In this document: piece by piece, positions 7,870 to 16,778 of the stretch
Layout of the letters: every line of letters starts with the position of its first letter
How positions within the stretch are numbered: position 1 is the stretch's first letter
Assembly (NCBI GenBank): GCA_002751075.1
Contig: NAOQ01000736.1
Coordinates: 2,208-18,985, forward strand
Origin: Ichthyophonus hoferi
Taxonomy: Eukaryota; Opisthokonta; Ichthyosporea; Ichthyophonida; Ichthyophonidae
DNA: 16,778 nt
Direction: 5' to 3'
Translations under genes and position numbers: made by a program
Notes under the pieces: generated by a model
Database searches by the model: none
What the model was told of the DNA's origin: nothing
The model's input: only the letters and a program-made list of their open reading frames with translations

Positions 7870-10800
7870 GTAAGTGAAGCAGTTATATATCTATATAACA
7901 TACCATATATAACTATACGCATGTTGTTGTTTCTTGTCATGGGCATTTTTATCTAACTACGTATTACTCTCTCTTACTATAACTATGAAGAGGAAGATTT
8001 TTTCTAGACCCTCACTGTCTCCTCCTCTTCCTCCTCTTGATCATCCTATAAAGCAAAGCTCATAGCACTCGATGTATTAATATATCTACCAACTCCACTT
8101 CATTCTGCATCACTCTCCTTCTCTTAGGTGTCAAGATTCAAGGCGTAAGGGATAGATTATGTATAGAATATGTGCCAAATATAGCTACATATATTACATA
8201 TACAATATATGCAAAGTAAAAGATGATTAGAATTTTGTTTGGTGGTTTGTCCTCAAAGTCAAGTCACTTCACAGAGCTACAGCATGAACTGTAATGTCAT
8301 ACTAATAGTTTATCTAATGTACATGTAAGCATTTATGCACATTTTGTAAAGAAGTTAAAAACACTTTTTGATTATTCAATAATGAAGTCAATCTCTGCAT
8401 TTGCCTAATCTAACACGCTATACCAAGTACATCTGTCTTGTTTTGTGTGTGCATGCATATATATGCATTTATATATGATAGGATGTATGATAGTATATAT
8501 GATAGTAGGTAGGAGAATATGTATGGACGGTATGTGCGATAGCTTGCATGACAGTATGTAAGATAGTTTGATATATAGTATCCTACCTACGATCATATAT
8601 ATTATCATACTTACTCTCATATTTACCATTCCTATTTGCTATCCTGTACAGACAACCAGTGCAATGGCAAACTCTACACCCTTCTGGAGTACAATGATGC
8701 CGCCCCCAAAGGAATTAAGAAACAGATGGATTGGGAGAACTCTCTGATGGCTCTATGTGAGACTATAGAACCAGAAGAAAGAGTGTTCTTGTTTGAATCG
8801 TGTGCTAAGATTAACCTAATGTTGAATGTAGGTTTATATATGTATGCATGTATGTATGTATATATGTATGTATTATGTATGTATTTATGTATGCATGTAT
8901 CTATGTATCTATGCATTACAGATACTCCTTCCCATATCATATACTATATATGCTAAGCAACTATATACTATATGTCCCTGTATAGGAGGAAAATCTCAAC
9001 AAATCGACTAAAAAGGTTAACAAGATGGTGGCTGATATTAACCTCGACCCAATATGTGCCGGTAGATTTCTGATTTGTGCTAATATTAAATCTAAATTTG
9101 ATCCCAAACAGCTAAGGTATTGTATTTAAAATAATATGCTTTTATATACTATATATATATTATACTATATATATATTATCGCACACAGATTTTAGACCTG
9201 TACTGTTTTTTAATTTTAATTTGATTCTAAACTTCTAATGTATTATCATTAGATTTTAATGTTTATATTTTTACTCTATATTTATTACATTTCTGTTGGC
9301 ATGCTCTTTAAATTTCGTGTATATATATACTATTAGTATATTATCTTAGAGTATATTACATTATATTTTACTATAATGTAATGATAACATGATAGAATGA
9401 TGCTTGAAATGTGTTCTAGTAATGATTAAGGAACTGTATGTATGTCTGTACGCCACCCTGTTTATTGCATGATGCTTTGTTATCTATTATATTATATAAT
9501 AGCATATATCTGTTTTTGCTGATGGCTTTGTCATGCAAGTTATTCCTATCATTGTATGTATATGTATTATATTTACTATATATCCATCAACTCACTTGTA
9601 TAGATGTGTGTACATAGGGGGAAGGGAGGGGGGAGCTCGATAGTGATAGTAATTTATAATAAGAAGTAATATAATATAAGATGGATATATATATATATTA
9701 TGTATAAAGGAAAGTCTCTATTGTGTTATACACTTGGCTGTGCTTGCCATATAATTACACCTATATATGATTATTATGGATATAGCAATATACTCATACA
9801 TAACCCTCTTCCCCTATCTCGTATATAAAGGCAGTTCCACACTGTTATCATCACTCTGACGTGTATTGGGGGAAAAGATATATCTTTTCACACAGCAACA
9901 GCAACCGATAAAAATAACCAATCAAACACCAATACCTCAAGTGCATCTAAAGATGACATGACTTTTGGTAAATCCAATAATACCGCACTCCTTGGCGAAA
10001 GGCCAGTTCATCCTTTGGAAGTTGCGATGGAGATGTTAAAAAATCCACAAAAGGCAAGACAGGAAGAAAAGGAGGTCAGATCCATTTCTACATTATTATC
10101 ACAAGATGGTACTGGTACTCCTATGAAGGACATATATTGCAATGTGTCACATAAACCCTCTACTCCAGTTTCTTCTACACCATCGTTACAGTCATCAGAG
10201 CCACCAAGCCAATCGATAAAGTCATTGGATAGTCTACGAGAAGGAAAGAAGTTGACTGGTTCTTTAACATCGTCACCATCTTGTAGCAGTACGCTATTAT
10301 TAGCCCATTCGTCTACACATTTAGGTAAACCGTTGGAAGGAAAGGACAATCCACCAACAAAAAACCTGAAAGCAAAGGAAATTAAATCCACTTCTATATT
10401 ACCTACTAAATTATCGTCACATAGTCAAAATCAAATAGATGTTAGTGAGATGACCGACATTTATTGCAATATGCCACCACCATCAGAGATAATGAATAAC
10501 TCATTGAATGGTGGACCTGAAGGGAAGCGGTTGGTTGGGTCTTTATCAACCCCATCGCCTAACAGTAGTCTAGTCGACCAGACCTCTATGGAGGATGTGT
10601 ATTGTAATATAAACATCTCCTGTTCTATCTCTTTCAACTCGACACAATCGACTAAACCATTAAACAATAAGTACGGAGGGGTGCAGGTCATTGGTTCTTT
10701 ACCATCAACATCATCTATTAATAATAGTAATATTTCTGCAGACTATTCCCCATTGAGCAATATATATTGCAACGTGTCTGATATTAGAACCTGTATCTCC

Positions 10801-12745
10801 ACTCCTGCCCCTGTAAAATTACCCTCCCTGCCATTGGATAGTCAACCTTCTAACCAACAGATGATTGGTATATCTGCAAGAACAACACCGTCCGCCAATG
10901 CAAATCCGCATGTTGACCGTAGCTCTATGGCTGATATATACTGTAATATAGAGAGCACTCTTGCCGCCTCTTCTTCCCACTCCTCTCATATCCTACCACG
11001 GACTGATGCTAAAGTTCATCTCTATTGCAACATACCTGCTGCCCAGCCTACCAGCACCCCTACCTCTACTCAATCAAAACCTAATCATATAAAATCAGAG
11101 TCTTCTGACTTCCTCCCTCCACCAGAACTAAAAACGCTGCCCGCTCCCACTAAGGTAATCCCAATTTCCTGTATAGAATCAGATTCATCTGACCCCATCT
11201 ACTCCAACATGACCGAAGAGCTCTATTCTAACAACCGTGCCAGGATACCCGAGAGCAGTGCCCCTACCTCTATATACTCTAACCTGCAGGAGATTAAGCC
11301 TACTTCCTCTTTACCTCTCCCTCGACCTACTGGAGCCCCTACTATACCACCAAGTGGAAGTATACCAGTTAAATCTTTGGTGAAACTCACTCAATCTGAT
11401 AATCAACCCCGCCAACCAGAGTCCTTTGTTAAAACTAATTCATTACCATTAGCATCCAGTATGCCTGACAGTCATTCATCAAACTCTCCCGCTGGACCTT
11501 CCTCTACCTATATACCTGCCTCCACCGCTGCCTCTACTATAACCATGTATCGTAGTAGCGGCCGGCCCACTGTGATCCAAATGAAGCCTAAGTCTCAACC
11601 CGGTAGCTTTAAACCTATGGATGGTTCCCATTTTGGCTACACAAACTTGCCCTCTAAAACACCGATGGCACCTGTTGTTCACCTTCCACCACGTCCTTTC
11701 AAACGAGAGGGATCTATCGAAGACGAGGTAGAAAGTGATACACCCAACTCTCCTGTAAAGGCATCTAGTGTTTCTAGTGGAACCCCCCCTGAATGTGCTG
11801 TTCTCACTCAGTCTACTACCCCTGATATGCCCGGCCTACTAAATGAGATTATCCATCTCTACCAGATAGGGACGCCGGTGGAAGCTTGCAGGTATGTAGT
11901 TATGTTGTACTATTGTGTACTTGTGTATTGTACTGTTGTTATGTTACTATGATTATATTGTACTGTTGTATTGGATGGTATTCCCGGGCTTTATGAATAT
12001 ATTAATATTCCGAATTGGTTTACATCTATTTTACTAACTATATCTATTGTTACTATAATATGTTATGATCCATTCTCCTCTGCTAACCTCCTTTACCCTA
12101 CCCTGCCCTACTATACGAATACTCTACTATATTTACCTCGCAGCTTCTTCCTTCCGGCCATGGGCCTAAGGAAGTCAGAAAGGAGGGCACAGGTAACACA
12201 GCTCATGGGACATAAGGTAGAAGGAGCCTGGCTACTGAGGTTTAATGCAGAGAAGAAGTTGTTTATCATCTCTATCTTGTACGTATTGACCTTGTACCTA
12301 TTATTATTACTATTCCTGTTGCTATTCCTATTGCTATTACTATTACCATTACTATTCTACTAACATTGGGGCTTATTTGTCTCTAATTTTTTCTCTCCCC
12401 ATCTCACATATATGTCTGTTATATCATGGTTATATCACTGCATTATGTTGCATTTTATTATAGTATTGTATTGTATTATGTTATATTTGCCCTCTCACTA
12501 GCTTACCCCCTTACCACATTATCTTCTTTAAATTTAATAGCTACGCTGGTGAAATCAAGCACCTCTGGATTGCCCGAACCAAGGAGAATCAATACGCGCT
12601 AAGTGGACATACCTTCACCCATGTATACCTACTCTTGATGTATTTCTTATGCCACTCTATAGGTGTGGATATACGCACACACCTAGGCCAGCCTGTTTTA
12701 TGTCAGGGTCTGAAGACTGACAATAGAGGCTATGTCTCGTTGTAA
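7824..12745 (+). CDS. SH2-domain scaffold protein with ten Tyr-x-Asn motifs, six exons
   Basis: Exons 7824-7869, 8652-8827, 8986-9116, 9831-11891, 12144-12278 and 12541-12745 join in phase with GT-AG introns into 917 codons. Residues 1-160 are a compact, unrecognised region. Residues ~165-800 are Ser/Pro/Thr-rich and disordered, with Tyr-x-Asn at about 220, 329, 375, 430, 488, 516 (all YCN), 575, 583, 600 (YSN) and 721 (YTN). PxxP motifs include LPPRPFKR. Residues ~806-905 form an SH2 domain: GAWLLRF gives the phosphotyrosine-binding Arg (~837) and EIKHLWIA the betaD His (~857). Tyr-x-Asn is the Grb2 SH2 consensus, so a Ras/MAPK docking role at the membrane is inferred. The order resembles Shc or SLP-76/BLNK adaptors, but I see neither a PTB nor a SAM domain. 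No named orthologue recognised. Confidence 0.85.
7870..8651. other. SH2 scaffold intron 1
   Basis: 782 bp. A purine/pyrimidine-rich patch at 7988-8040 (CCTCCTCTTCC) and a very strong acceptor-like tract at 8100-8126 followed by a 17-nt stretch and GTAAGG are the only notable items. The 17-nt stretch would break frame if included. Degenerate ATGATAGTATGT repeats occupy about 8450-8600. Confidence 0.5.
8652..8827 (+). CDS. SH2 scaffold exon 2 (N-terminal region)
   Basis: Acceptor TTTGCTATCCTGTACAG, donor TTGAAT|GTAGGT, phase 1 in and 0 out. Encodes a mostly helical-looking stretch with KLYTLLEYNDAAPKG, MDWENSLMALCETI and EERVFLFESCAKINLML. The higher GC and sharp switch to a TATG microsatellite after the donor mark the exon edge. 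Confidence 0.85.
8830..8920. repeat. TATG tetranucleotide microsatellite
   Basis: TATG/CATG units fill SH2 scaffold intron 2, starting just after the exon 2 donor. Confidence 0.88.
8986..9116 (+). CDS. SH2 scaffold exon 3 (N-terminal region)
   Basis: Acceptor CCCTGTATAG, donor CTAAG|GTATTG, phase 0 in and 2 out. Encodes KKVNKMVADINLDPICAGRF, then LICANIKSKFDPKQLR, probably a helix followed by a strand. Confidence 0.85.
9117..9830. other. SH2 scaffold intron 3
   Basis: 714 bp, very AT-rich with short TA runs near 9150-9180 and 9685-9705 and a small G-rich patch at 9617-9634. Nothing else recognised. Confidence 0.55.
9831..11891 (+). CDS. SH2 scaffold exon 4 (large central exon, Tyr-x-Asn repeats)
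   Basis: The acceptor GTATATAAAG|G after the tract CCTCTTCCCCTATCTC gives the right phase and closes the N-terminal region with QFHTVIITLTCIGGKDIS. Then follow about 640 disordered residues. A loose unit of roughly 45-60 residues recurs: an acidic lead plus tyrosine (MxDIYCN), then Ser/Pro-rich spacer, then GK-x-x-x-GSL or a variant. Donor TTGCAG|GTATGT at phase 2; the frame read past the donor ends within about 20 codons. Confidence 0.92.
12144..12278 (+). CDS. SH2 scaffold exon 5 (first half of SH2 domain)
   Basis: Acceptor TATTTACCTCGCAG, donor ATCTT|GTACGT. Encodes FFLPAMGLRKSERRAQVTQL and EGAWLLRFNAEKKLFIISI: helix A and strands B-C, with the FLVR-type arginine in LLRF. The usual Trp at the start of the domain is replaced by Phe, a divergent but tolerated change. 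Confidence 0.88.
12300..12360. repeat. TATTAC/CTATTG low-complexity repeat
   Basis: Trinucleotide-like array in SH2 scaffold intron 5. The leucine-rich hydrophobic tail that appears if exon 5 is read through its donor comes from this repeat and is not a membrane segment. Confidence 0.8.
12541..12745 (+). CDS. SH2 scaffold exon 6 (second half of SH2 domain, stop codon)
   Basis: Acceptor CTTTAAATTTAATAG. Encodes YAGEIKHLWIARTKENQYAL, FTHVYLLLMYFLCHSIGVDI and RTHLGQPVLCQGL: strand D with its His, helix B and the closing segment, then a short tail ending YVSL and TAA. The last 48 bases overlap, in antisense, the tail of the decayed copy B. Possible polyadenylation signals AATAAA occur only at 13138 and 13152. 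Confidence 0.85.
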
Positions 12746-13600
12746 ACGAGCAAAACCTTTATTGTATCTATTAATATGACTAAGCATGTTCTTAGGTATG
12801 GAAATAGTGTCGGTTGTACTGGATTCTATTTGACGTACAGTGTTACTCTCTTCTAATTGATCTAGATAGCTATTACTTGGCAAGGGACAAGTTAAGGTCT
12901 TTGTGAGTTCTGCTTGTGGGATACATCATTGTTCTTAATTCAGAGAGGCTTTAAACTTCTTAACTTCCAACTTACAATATGAGTAATAACTATGATGCAA
13001 ATTACTGTGATGATAGATGGACACAATGCATGTATTCTCTAATGGTTTAACTGTTTCAGGCTTGACTAACTTGCTTTCTAGTAAAGAATATGGATGTTAA
13101 ATTTCTATCACTTAAAGTCAAAAGACTATAATTGAATAATAAAACGAGTAAAATAAATATAAGATTGTATGGGAGTTCTATCGACTTGTTCACAGTTCTT
13201 CAGGATCTCCAATTGATTTCCGTGAATCATAGTTGATTTTGCTGGGCAAACGGTAGTAATAACTAATTGATCTGATCTACCTTCAGTAGAAGGCAATGTA
13301 ATAGCAGGTGTATATGTTGACTATCTCTAACTGTTTATAGCGATTGTATTCAGCTGAGTTCAGGAGGTATTCTTGCCGTAATGCGTTTAGGTATGATAGT
13401 GCTTATAGCACAGTGTGTACGATCAGCAAGTGGTGCTATATTACGATGTAAATAATAACTACTTTCACTATTAAATTTTAGTGGGCAGTTCAATGACTTC
13501 TGAGCGAGTGAGAGATCTGAACAACGGATTATCGTATGAGTGTCAATGGTGGATTGGACATTACAATGACGATGTGATTATTACAAACATAATTAAATGC
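12698..13600 (-). pseudogene. Decayed coding region, unknown family, copy B
   Basis: Coding-like minus-strand segments can be followed over about 0.9 kb. The 3'-most is a clean 61-residue stretch with LPSNSYLDQLEESN, STTDTISIPKNMLSHINRY and NKGFARLQRDIASIVSLQTL, ending at 12698. Upstream come KKFKASL, HHSYYSY, a stretch with LPSTEGRSDQLVITTVCPAK and one with SYYLHRNIAPLADRTHCAIS. The KKFKAS part is homologous to copy A at 4480-4760. The region is clearly broken, with several interruptions. I do not recognise the family; a mobile-element origin is possible because two copies lie 8 kb apart. Confidence 0.5.
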
Positions 13601-13851
13601 AAAGGTGCAGGGGGTCACGTACTTGTGAGCGACGGGGGCCATTTTTGGTTATTTTGGTTTTCATTTATACTTATCTCATCTTATGGTGCTGGTCAATTGC
13701 TGTTGGCATCTGCATAGTTATATTCATTATCGTAAATGGAACTACTTTTAAAGATTATTATTGGCCAATTCAACTCACGATAGGTCATGAAGATTCACTA
13801 GAATTGTCCGATCTTACCGTAATACCTAAATACTATTGTGTTCTTATTTAG
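13597..13851 (+). other. Plus-strand open frame with a hydrophobic segment, doubtful
   Basis: An 84-codon frame encodes a long hydrophobic stretch (FLVILVFIYTYLILWCWSIA and on) followed by TTFKDYYWPIQLTIGHEDSL. It could be a membrane-segment exon or chance. No start, partner exon or homologue supports it, and it adjoins the decayed region on the other strand. Confidence 0.15.
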
Positions 13852-14412
13852 ATGGTGATTTGACTCATTTTCTCGTTGATGTAAAGGTGATCATATATCC
13901 CATACTGTGTGTTGACAAGAATCAATCTACGTATTATAGAACGGTATTCGATTAAACAAAATAAGACTGATCATTACATTATTGCTTGCTATCGAAGATT
14001 AGCCAAACTATGTGTTCATTCGTACTTAACAATTTCGTAACACACTCCCATAAGCTGAAGGACCTTAAACATACAACTTAGCTTCTTAGATGAATTCATA
14101 CATCACATTTTTAAACAAAAACGCATTCCCAGAGTCAGTCTAAGCCCAGTTTATAAATCTTATCCGAGTTACTAGTTATTAGATGACCGGTAGGGATCGT
14201 TGATTATAACAGAAGCTGTACAACATTTAGCTAATCTCATCATCTACTAAAACAATCAATATGTGCCAAGAAAAAGAAAAAAAACGTTCCTTCCCAGTAG
14301 AGTTTGATAGAGATTTTTTTTGTGATGATCAATGTTCTTACTAGTTAGAGCTTGGTGCAAGGTCGATAGTTCAATCAACTCGTAGAATAATTTGCACTAA
14401 AAGCATACAACC

Positions 14413-14530
14413 AATGAAATACCGTGCAGGTGTATGTATTTATGTACGGGTGCACGTATGCTTGTATATACGTCTATATGTATATACTTACTTACATATA
14501 TATGTATATACGCATACGTGTCTGTTTGCA
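14413..14530. repeat. TATGTA/TACGTA low-complexity stretch
   Basis: Alternating GTAT, ATGTATAT and ACGCATACG units with local palindromes. Likely microsatellite-derived. Confidence 0.6.
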
Positions 14531-14629
14531 TGAAGTGAGTTAGAAATAAAATTAAAACTAAAGTATGTATATCTCTACATAGGTAATATTCAGTTATTAC
14601 AATCAAGTGCATACTATAGGCATGGATGA

Positions 14630-14746
14630 GTTAATACAGCCAATCACATGCTATACAGTTATCGATCAGTTAGTACAGTCAATTACATATTATATGGGTG
14701 TCGATCAGTTAATATAACCAATCACATACGGTATGAGTATCGAACA
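14630..14746. repeat. Three 39-bp tandem repeats
   Basis: Units start at 14630, 14669 and 14708, each beginning GTTARTAYA and containing CAATYACAT and ATCGA, with a truncated fourth start at 14747. 39 bases equals 13 codons. The units are clearly diverged, so the array is not recent. Confidence 0.85.
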
Positions 14747-15032
14747 GTTAGTGTCGTACTCTCAGTCTGTGGAGGTGTCTTCCTCCAAGTTTGTTGTTGA
14801 CTTCAAACCATCTCTAGAGGTGGAATCGAATAAGTTGAGATTATACGATAAAAGAGTTTCAAAGGGAACTTAGCCCTCGATTGATGATTCCAAATCAGTA
14901 GAAAGGTCTACCTTAACCTATTTGCCTTTTCTCGTGGACCAGGCGGCGATGATGGGAGTTACTACAAATTTATGTTTCGTACAGTTCTCATCAGAGGATG
15001 AATTGCAAGACTTAACAGGCAATAAACAATAA
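14747..15032. pseudogene. Coding-like relic next to the 39-bp repeats, strand unclear
   Basis: Both strands read as plausible protein: plus contains SKFVVDFKPSLEVESNKLRL and LTYLPFLVDQAAMMGVTTNL; minus contains KHKFVVTPIIAAWSTRKGK and LLSYNLNLFDSTSRDGLKST. Neither is intact. It may belong to the same decayed element as copy B. GC is higher than in the flanks. Confidence 0.3.
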
Positions 15033-15039
15033 ATATCAA

Positions 15040-16300
15040 TAGATATTTTAACAAATTCAAAATACAACAATTTTTCTGATGTGTTTATTTTTTGAGCCGG
15101 TCCCTATTCTGGACTAATCCTAGAAACTAGCTTATAGTCTAAATAAATAAGTACTTTATTAACCAATTAGATTTATGGTATTAATTCTTGCACCGGTAGA
15201 CCAATGAGATTAACATAACACTACCATAGTGGTTGATACAACTGATTGGATACCTGCCGATAGATTTGGTTTATTCATTTTGATCCTTCCGGCAGGTTAA
15301 CCTGGTGGTTGGTGCTTTCTAATCGTGTACATGTTTAGAACCATAAAAAAAAACCAGCACAGGCTGTAACTCTTTATATTTAGAAAAGTAGAATAGCCGA
15401 AATTATTTTCAAAATATTTCAAAGCTTATGTTGTGCTATATATTGTTCTTCATTCCTGACATTAAGATTGTGATGCACCAATATCTTATATTTCTACTGA
15501 TATGGTTATTTATAGCAAAGTTATTAAAACAACACCACCTGCTAACTTAATAATATGTAGAAATGGTAATGCTATAACATATATGTATATTTAAACAAAC
15601 GAATGTATGAGTTACACTAATGCACCATATAGATCATTATCCCTGTTGTAGTTGGCACTTGGAAATTATAGGAACGTTGGGAATCATGAGATAGCATGCT
15701 GTCATCCGTAATCATACTGAATAACAGAATCACTTGCGATGGCGATTTCCGATCAGAGAACTAATCTCAACACATGTACCATAAAATTACAGAATAAGTC
15801 ATCTTATGTTCTTATGTAGTGCCTCAGCTACATGTGTAAACCATGTCCTTTCCTGAACCTCTCCAAACTAGGGCATAAATACCTGATATAACACATGTTG
15901 CTTTACATCATATGAATTGTTTACATTTGCCAATAAGATGACTTCCTAATCTACAATGAGGTCACAACTAGGAACTTATGGCTTATGGCAAACTTTTAAT
16001 CTATTTTTCATTTTTTATTTGTATATGTATATGTATGCATATACAGTTTCTTTTAGTGTATGTATGAGCTGGGATGCTTGAGTGATATTACTTAGAATTA
16101 AGGGTAAAAGAGAATTTTATCCTGAATACAAGGCCCTTGAATATAGATAAGTCATGTCATTAGTCAGTTCATTTCTATCTATAAACCCATAGATGGAAAG
16201 GAATAACAGTGTGTGGTTTCAAATCAGTACCACATGATAGTCTCACGTGCCTTATTTTCAATTGGTTTATCGGAAGAATGAGGAGGTCGCTCTGATTGTA
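15040..16300. other. Intergenic, nothing firm recognised
   Basis: AT-rich without supported genes. A 12-bp inverted pair (AAGTCATCTTAT near 15796 and ATAAGATGACTT near 15933) and an 8-bp pair (ACCTGCCG/CGGCAGGT, about 15252-15298) are small and could be chance. Confidence 0.45.
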
Positions 16301-16304
16301 CTAT

Positions 16305-16343
16305 ATCAATACCACATGGTATAATGAAATCATGTGGATTGAT
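16305..16343. repeat. Short palindrome ATCAATACCACATG / CATGTGGATTGAT
   Basis: Arms of 13-14 bases with one difference and a 12-base spacer. A third copy of the arm (ATCAGTACCACATGA) lies at about 16224-16238. Function unknown. Confidence 0.6.
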
Positions 16344-16370
16344 AAGTCATCTAATATTTATATAAAATAT

Positions 16371-16470
16371 AGTATAATATAATATAATGTAATATAATAT
16401 AATATAATATAATATAATATAATATAATATAATATAATATAATATAATATAATATAATTTAATTTAATAT
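16371..16470. repeat. AATAT pentanucleotide microsatellite
   Basis: About 18 nearly perfect ATAAT units, the purest array in the window, hence probably young. Confidence 0.93.
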
Positions 16471-16778
16471 AAAATAATTATAAAAATTAAATTACCGTAG
16501 TATTAATTGTAATTTTGTGCCAAAATCTATAGATTATGATTGTAGCGAGCCGAGAATACATAATACACATAAATACGTACATACATGCGTACATGCATAT
16601 CTATATCTCTATATATGGATTTGGGTACCACCCGCACATAAGCAAATCCCTGGACCATCAGTATTTCACCAAAAAAAAAGACCACAATGATATTGCTATT
16701 AAAATATTTAAAACCAAGCCAGTCTCTGCGCTCAAAGGGGCAGTATAGAAAGAGCAAGGACTAACATTAAAAACAAAA

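Noticed and set aside
8100-8145. Strong acceptor-like tract followed by 17 nt and GTAAGG in SH2 scaffold intron 1
   Set aside because: Including the 17 nt would shift the frame between exon 1 and exon 2, which join perfectly without it.
9896-9957. Alternative acceptor TTTCACACAG for the large SH2 scaffold exon, or a gene start at the ATG at 9958
   Set aside because: That acceptor gives the wrong phase from exon 3 and a quick stop. Position 9831 keeps the frame open and adds a plausible strand-rich segment, so 9958 is an internal Met.
10008-10691. Minus-strand open frames opposite the large SH2 scaffold exon
   Set aside because: They are shadows of the plus-strand coding sequence, without splice context or repeat logic of their own.
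14330-14400. tRNA-like stretch (TTAGAGC ... CAAGGTCGATAGTTCAATC) suggesting a tRNA or tRNA-derived SINE
   Set aside because: The B-box match is poor and no cloverleaf can be drawn.
15270-15300. GATCCTTCCGGCAGGTTAACCT resembling the complement of the 18S rRNA 3' end
   Set aside because: Only about 22 bases match, with an extra base and a mismatch, and no rRNA similarity continues. A local 8-bp inverted repeat explains part of it.
16620-16750. Frame containing IAIKIFKTK, reminiscent of a kinase lysine strand
   Set aside because: Five or six residues are not enough, no glycine loop precedes it, and the opposite strand is equally open. The window ends here.

Overview
The window looks like nuclear DNA of an AT-rich invertebrate animal or close animal relative. 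It has GT-AG introns, dense microsatellites, an animal-type kanadaptin gene and a gene ending in an SH2 domain with many Tyr-x-Asn motifs. A sponge or similar early-branching holozoan would fit, but nothing here settles the taxon. All gene models were assembled by hand from reading frame, splice sites and phase.

Layout. (1) 29-3544, minus strand: 5' half of a kanadaptin gene (SLC4A1AP), start codon at 3544 and the FHA domain split over three small exons. It runs off the left edge. Its introns hold most of the microsatellites (TATTG, ATT and GTAG arrays). (2) 3545-7823: gene-poor. It contains a decayed coding fragment on the minus strand (about 4480-4760), a pair of 46-bp direct repeats (5831/7197) and a 659-bp long-inverted-repeat, MITE-like element (6413-7071). 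(3) 7824-12745, plus strand: a complete-looking six-exon gene for a predicted 917-residue protein. It has an unrecognised N-terminal region, a long disordered centre with ten Tyr-x-Asn motifs (six of them Tyr-Cys-Asn) and a C-terminal SH2 domain. This is the most interesting object in the window. (4) 12698 to about 13600, minus strand: a second, longer decayed copy of the coding family at 4480-4760; its tail overlaps the last SH2 exon in antisense. (5) 13600-16778: no convincing intact gene; coding-like relics, a 3 x 39-bp tandem repeat, an AATAT array and small palindromes.

How the genes relate. The kanadaptin and SH2 genes are divergently transcribed but lie 4.3 kb apart, and no functional link is visible. 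The SH2 protein has the architecture of a phosphotyrosine scaffold: Tyr-x-Asn is the consensus bound by the Grb2 SH2 domain, and proline motifs could bind SH3 domains. The two decayed minus-strand copies are related to each other, with differences concentrated at third codon positions, so they descend from a real protein family that I cannot name.
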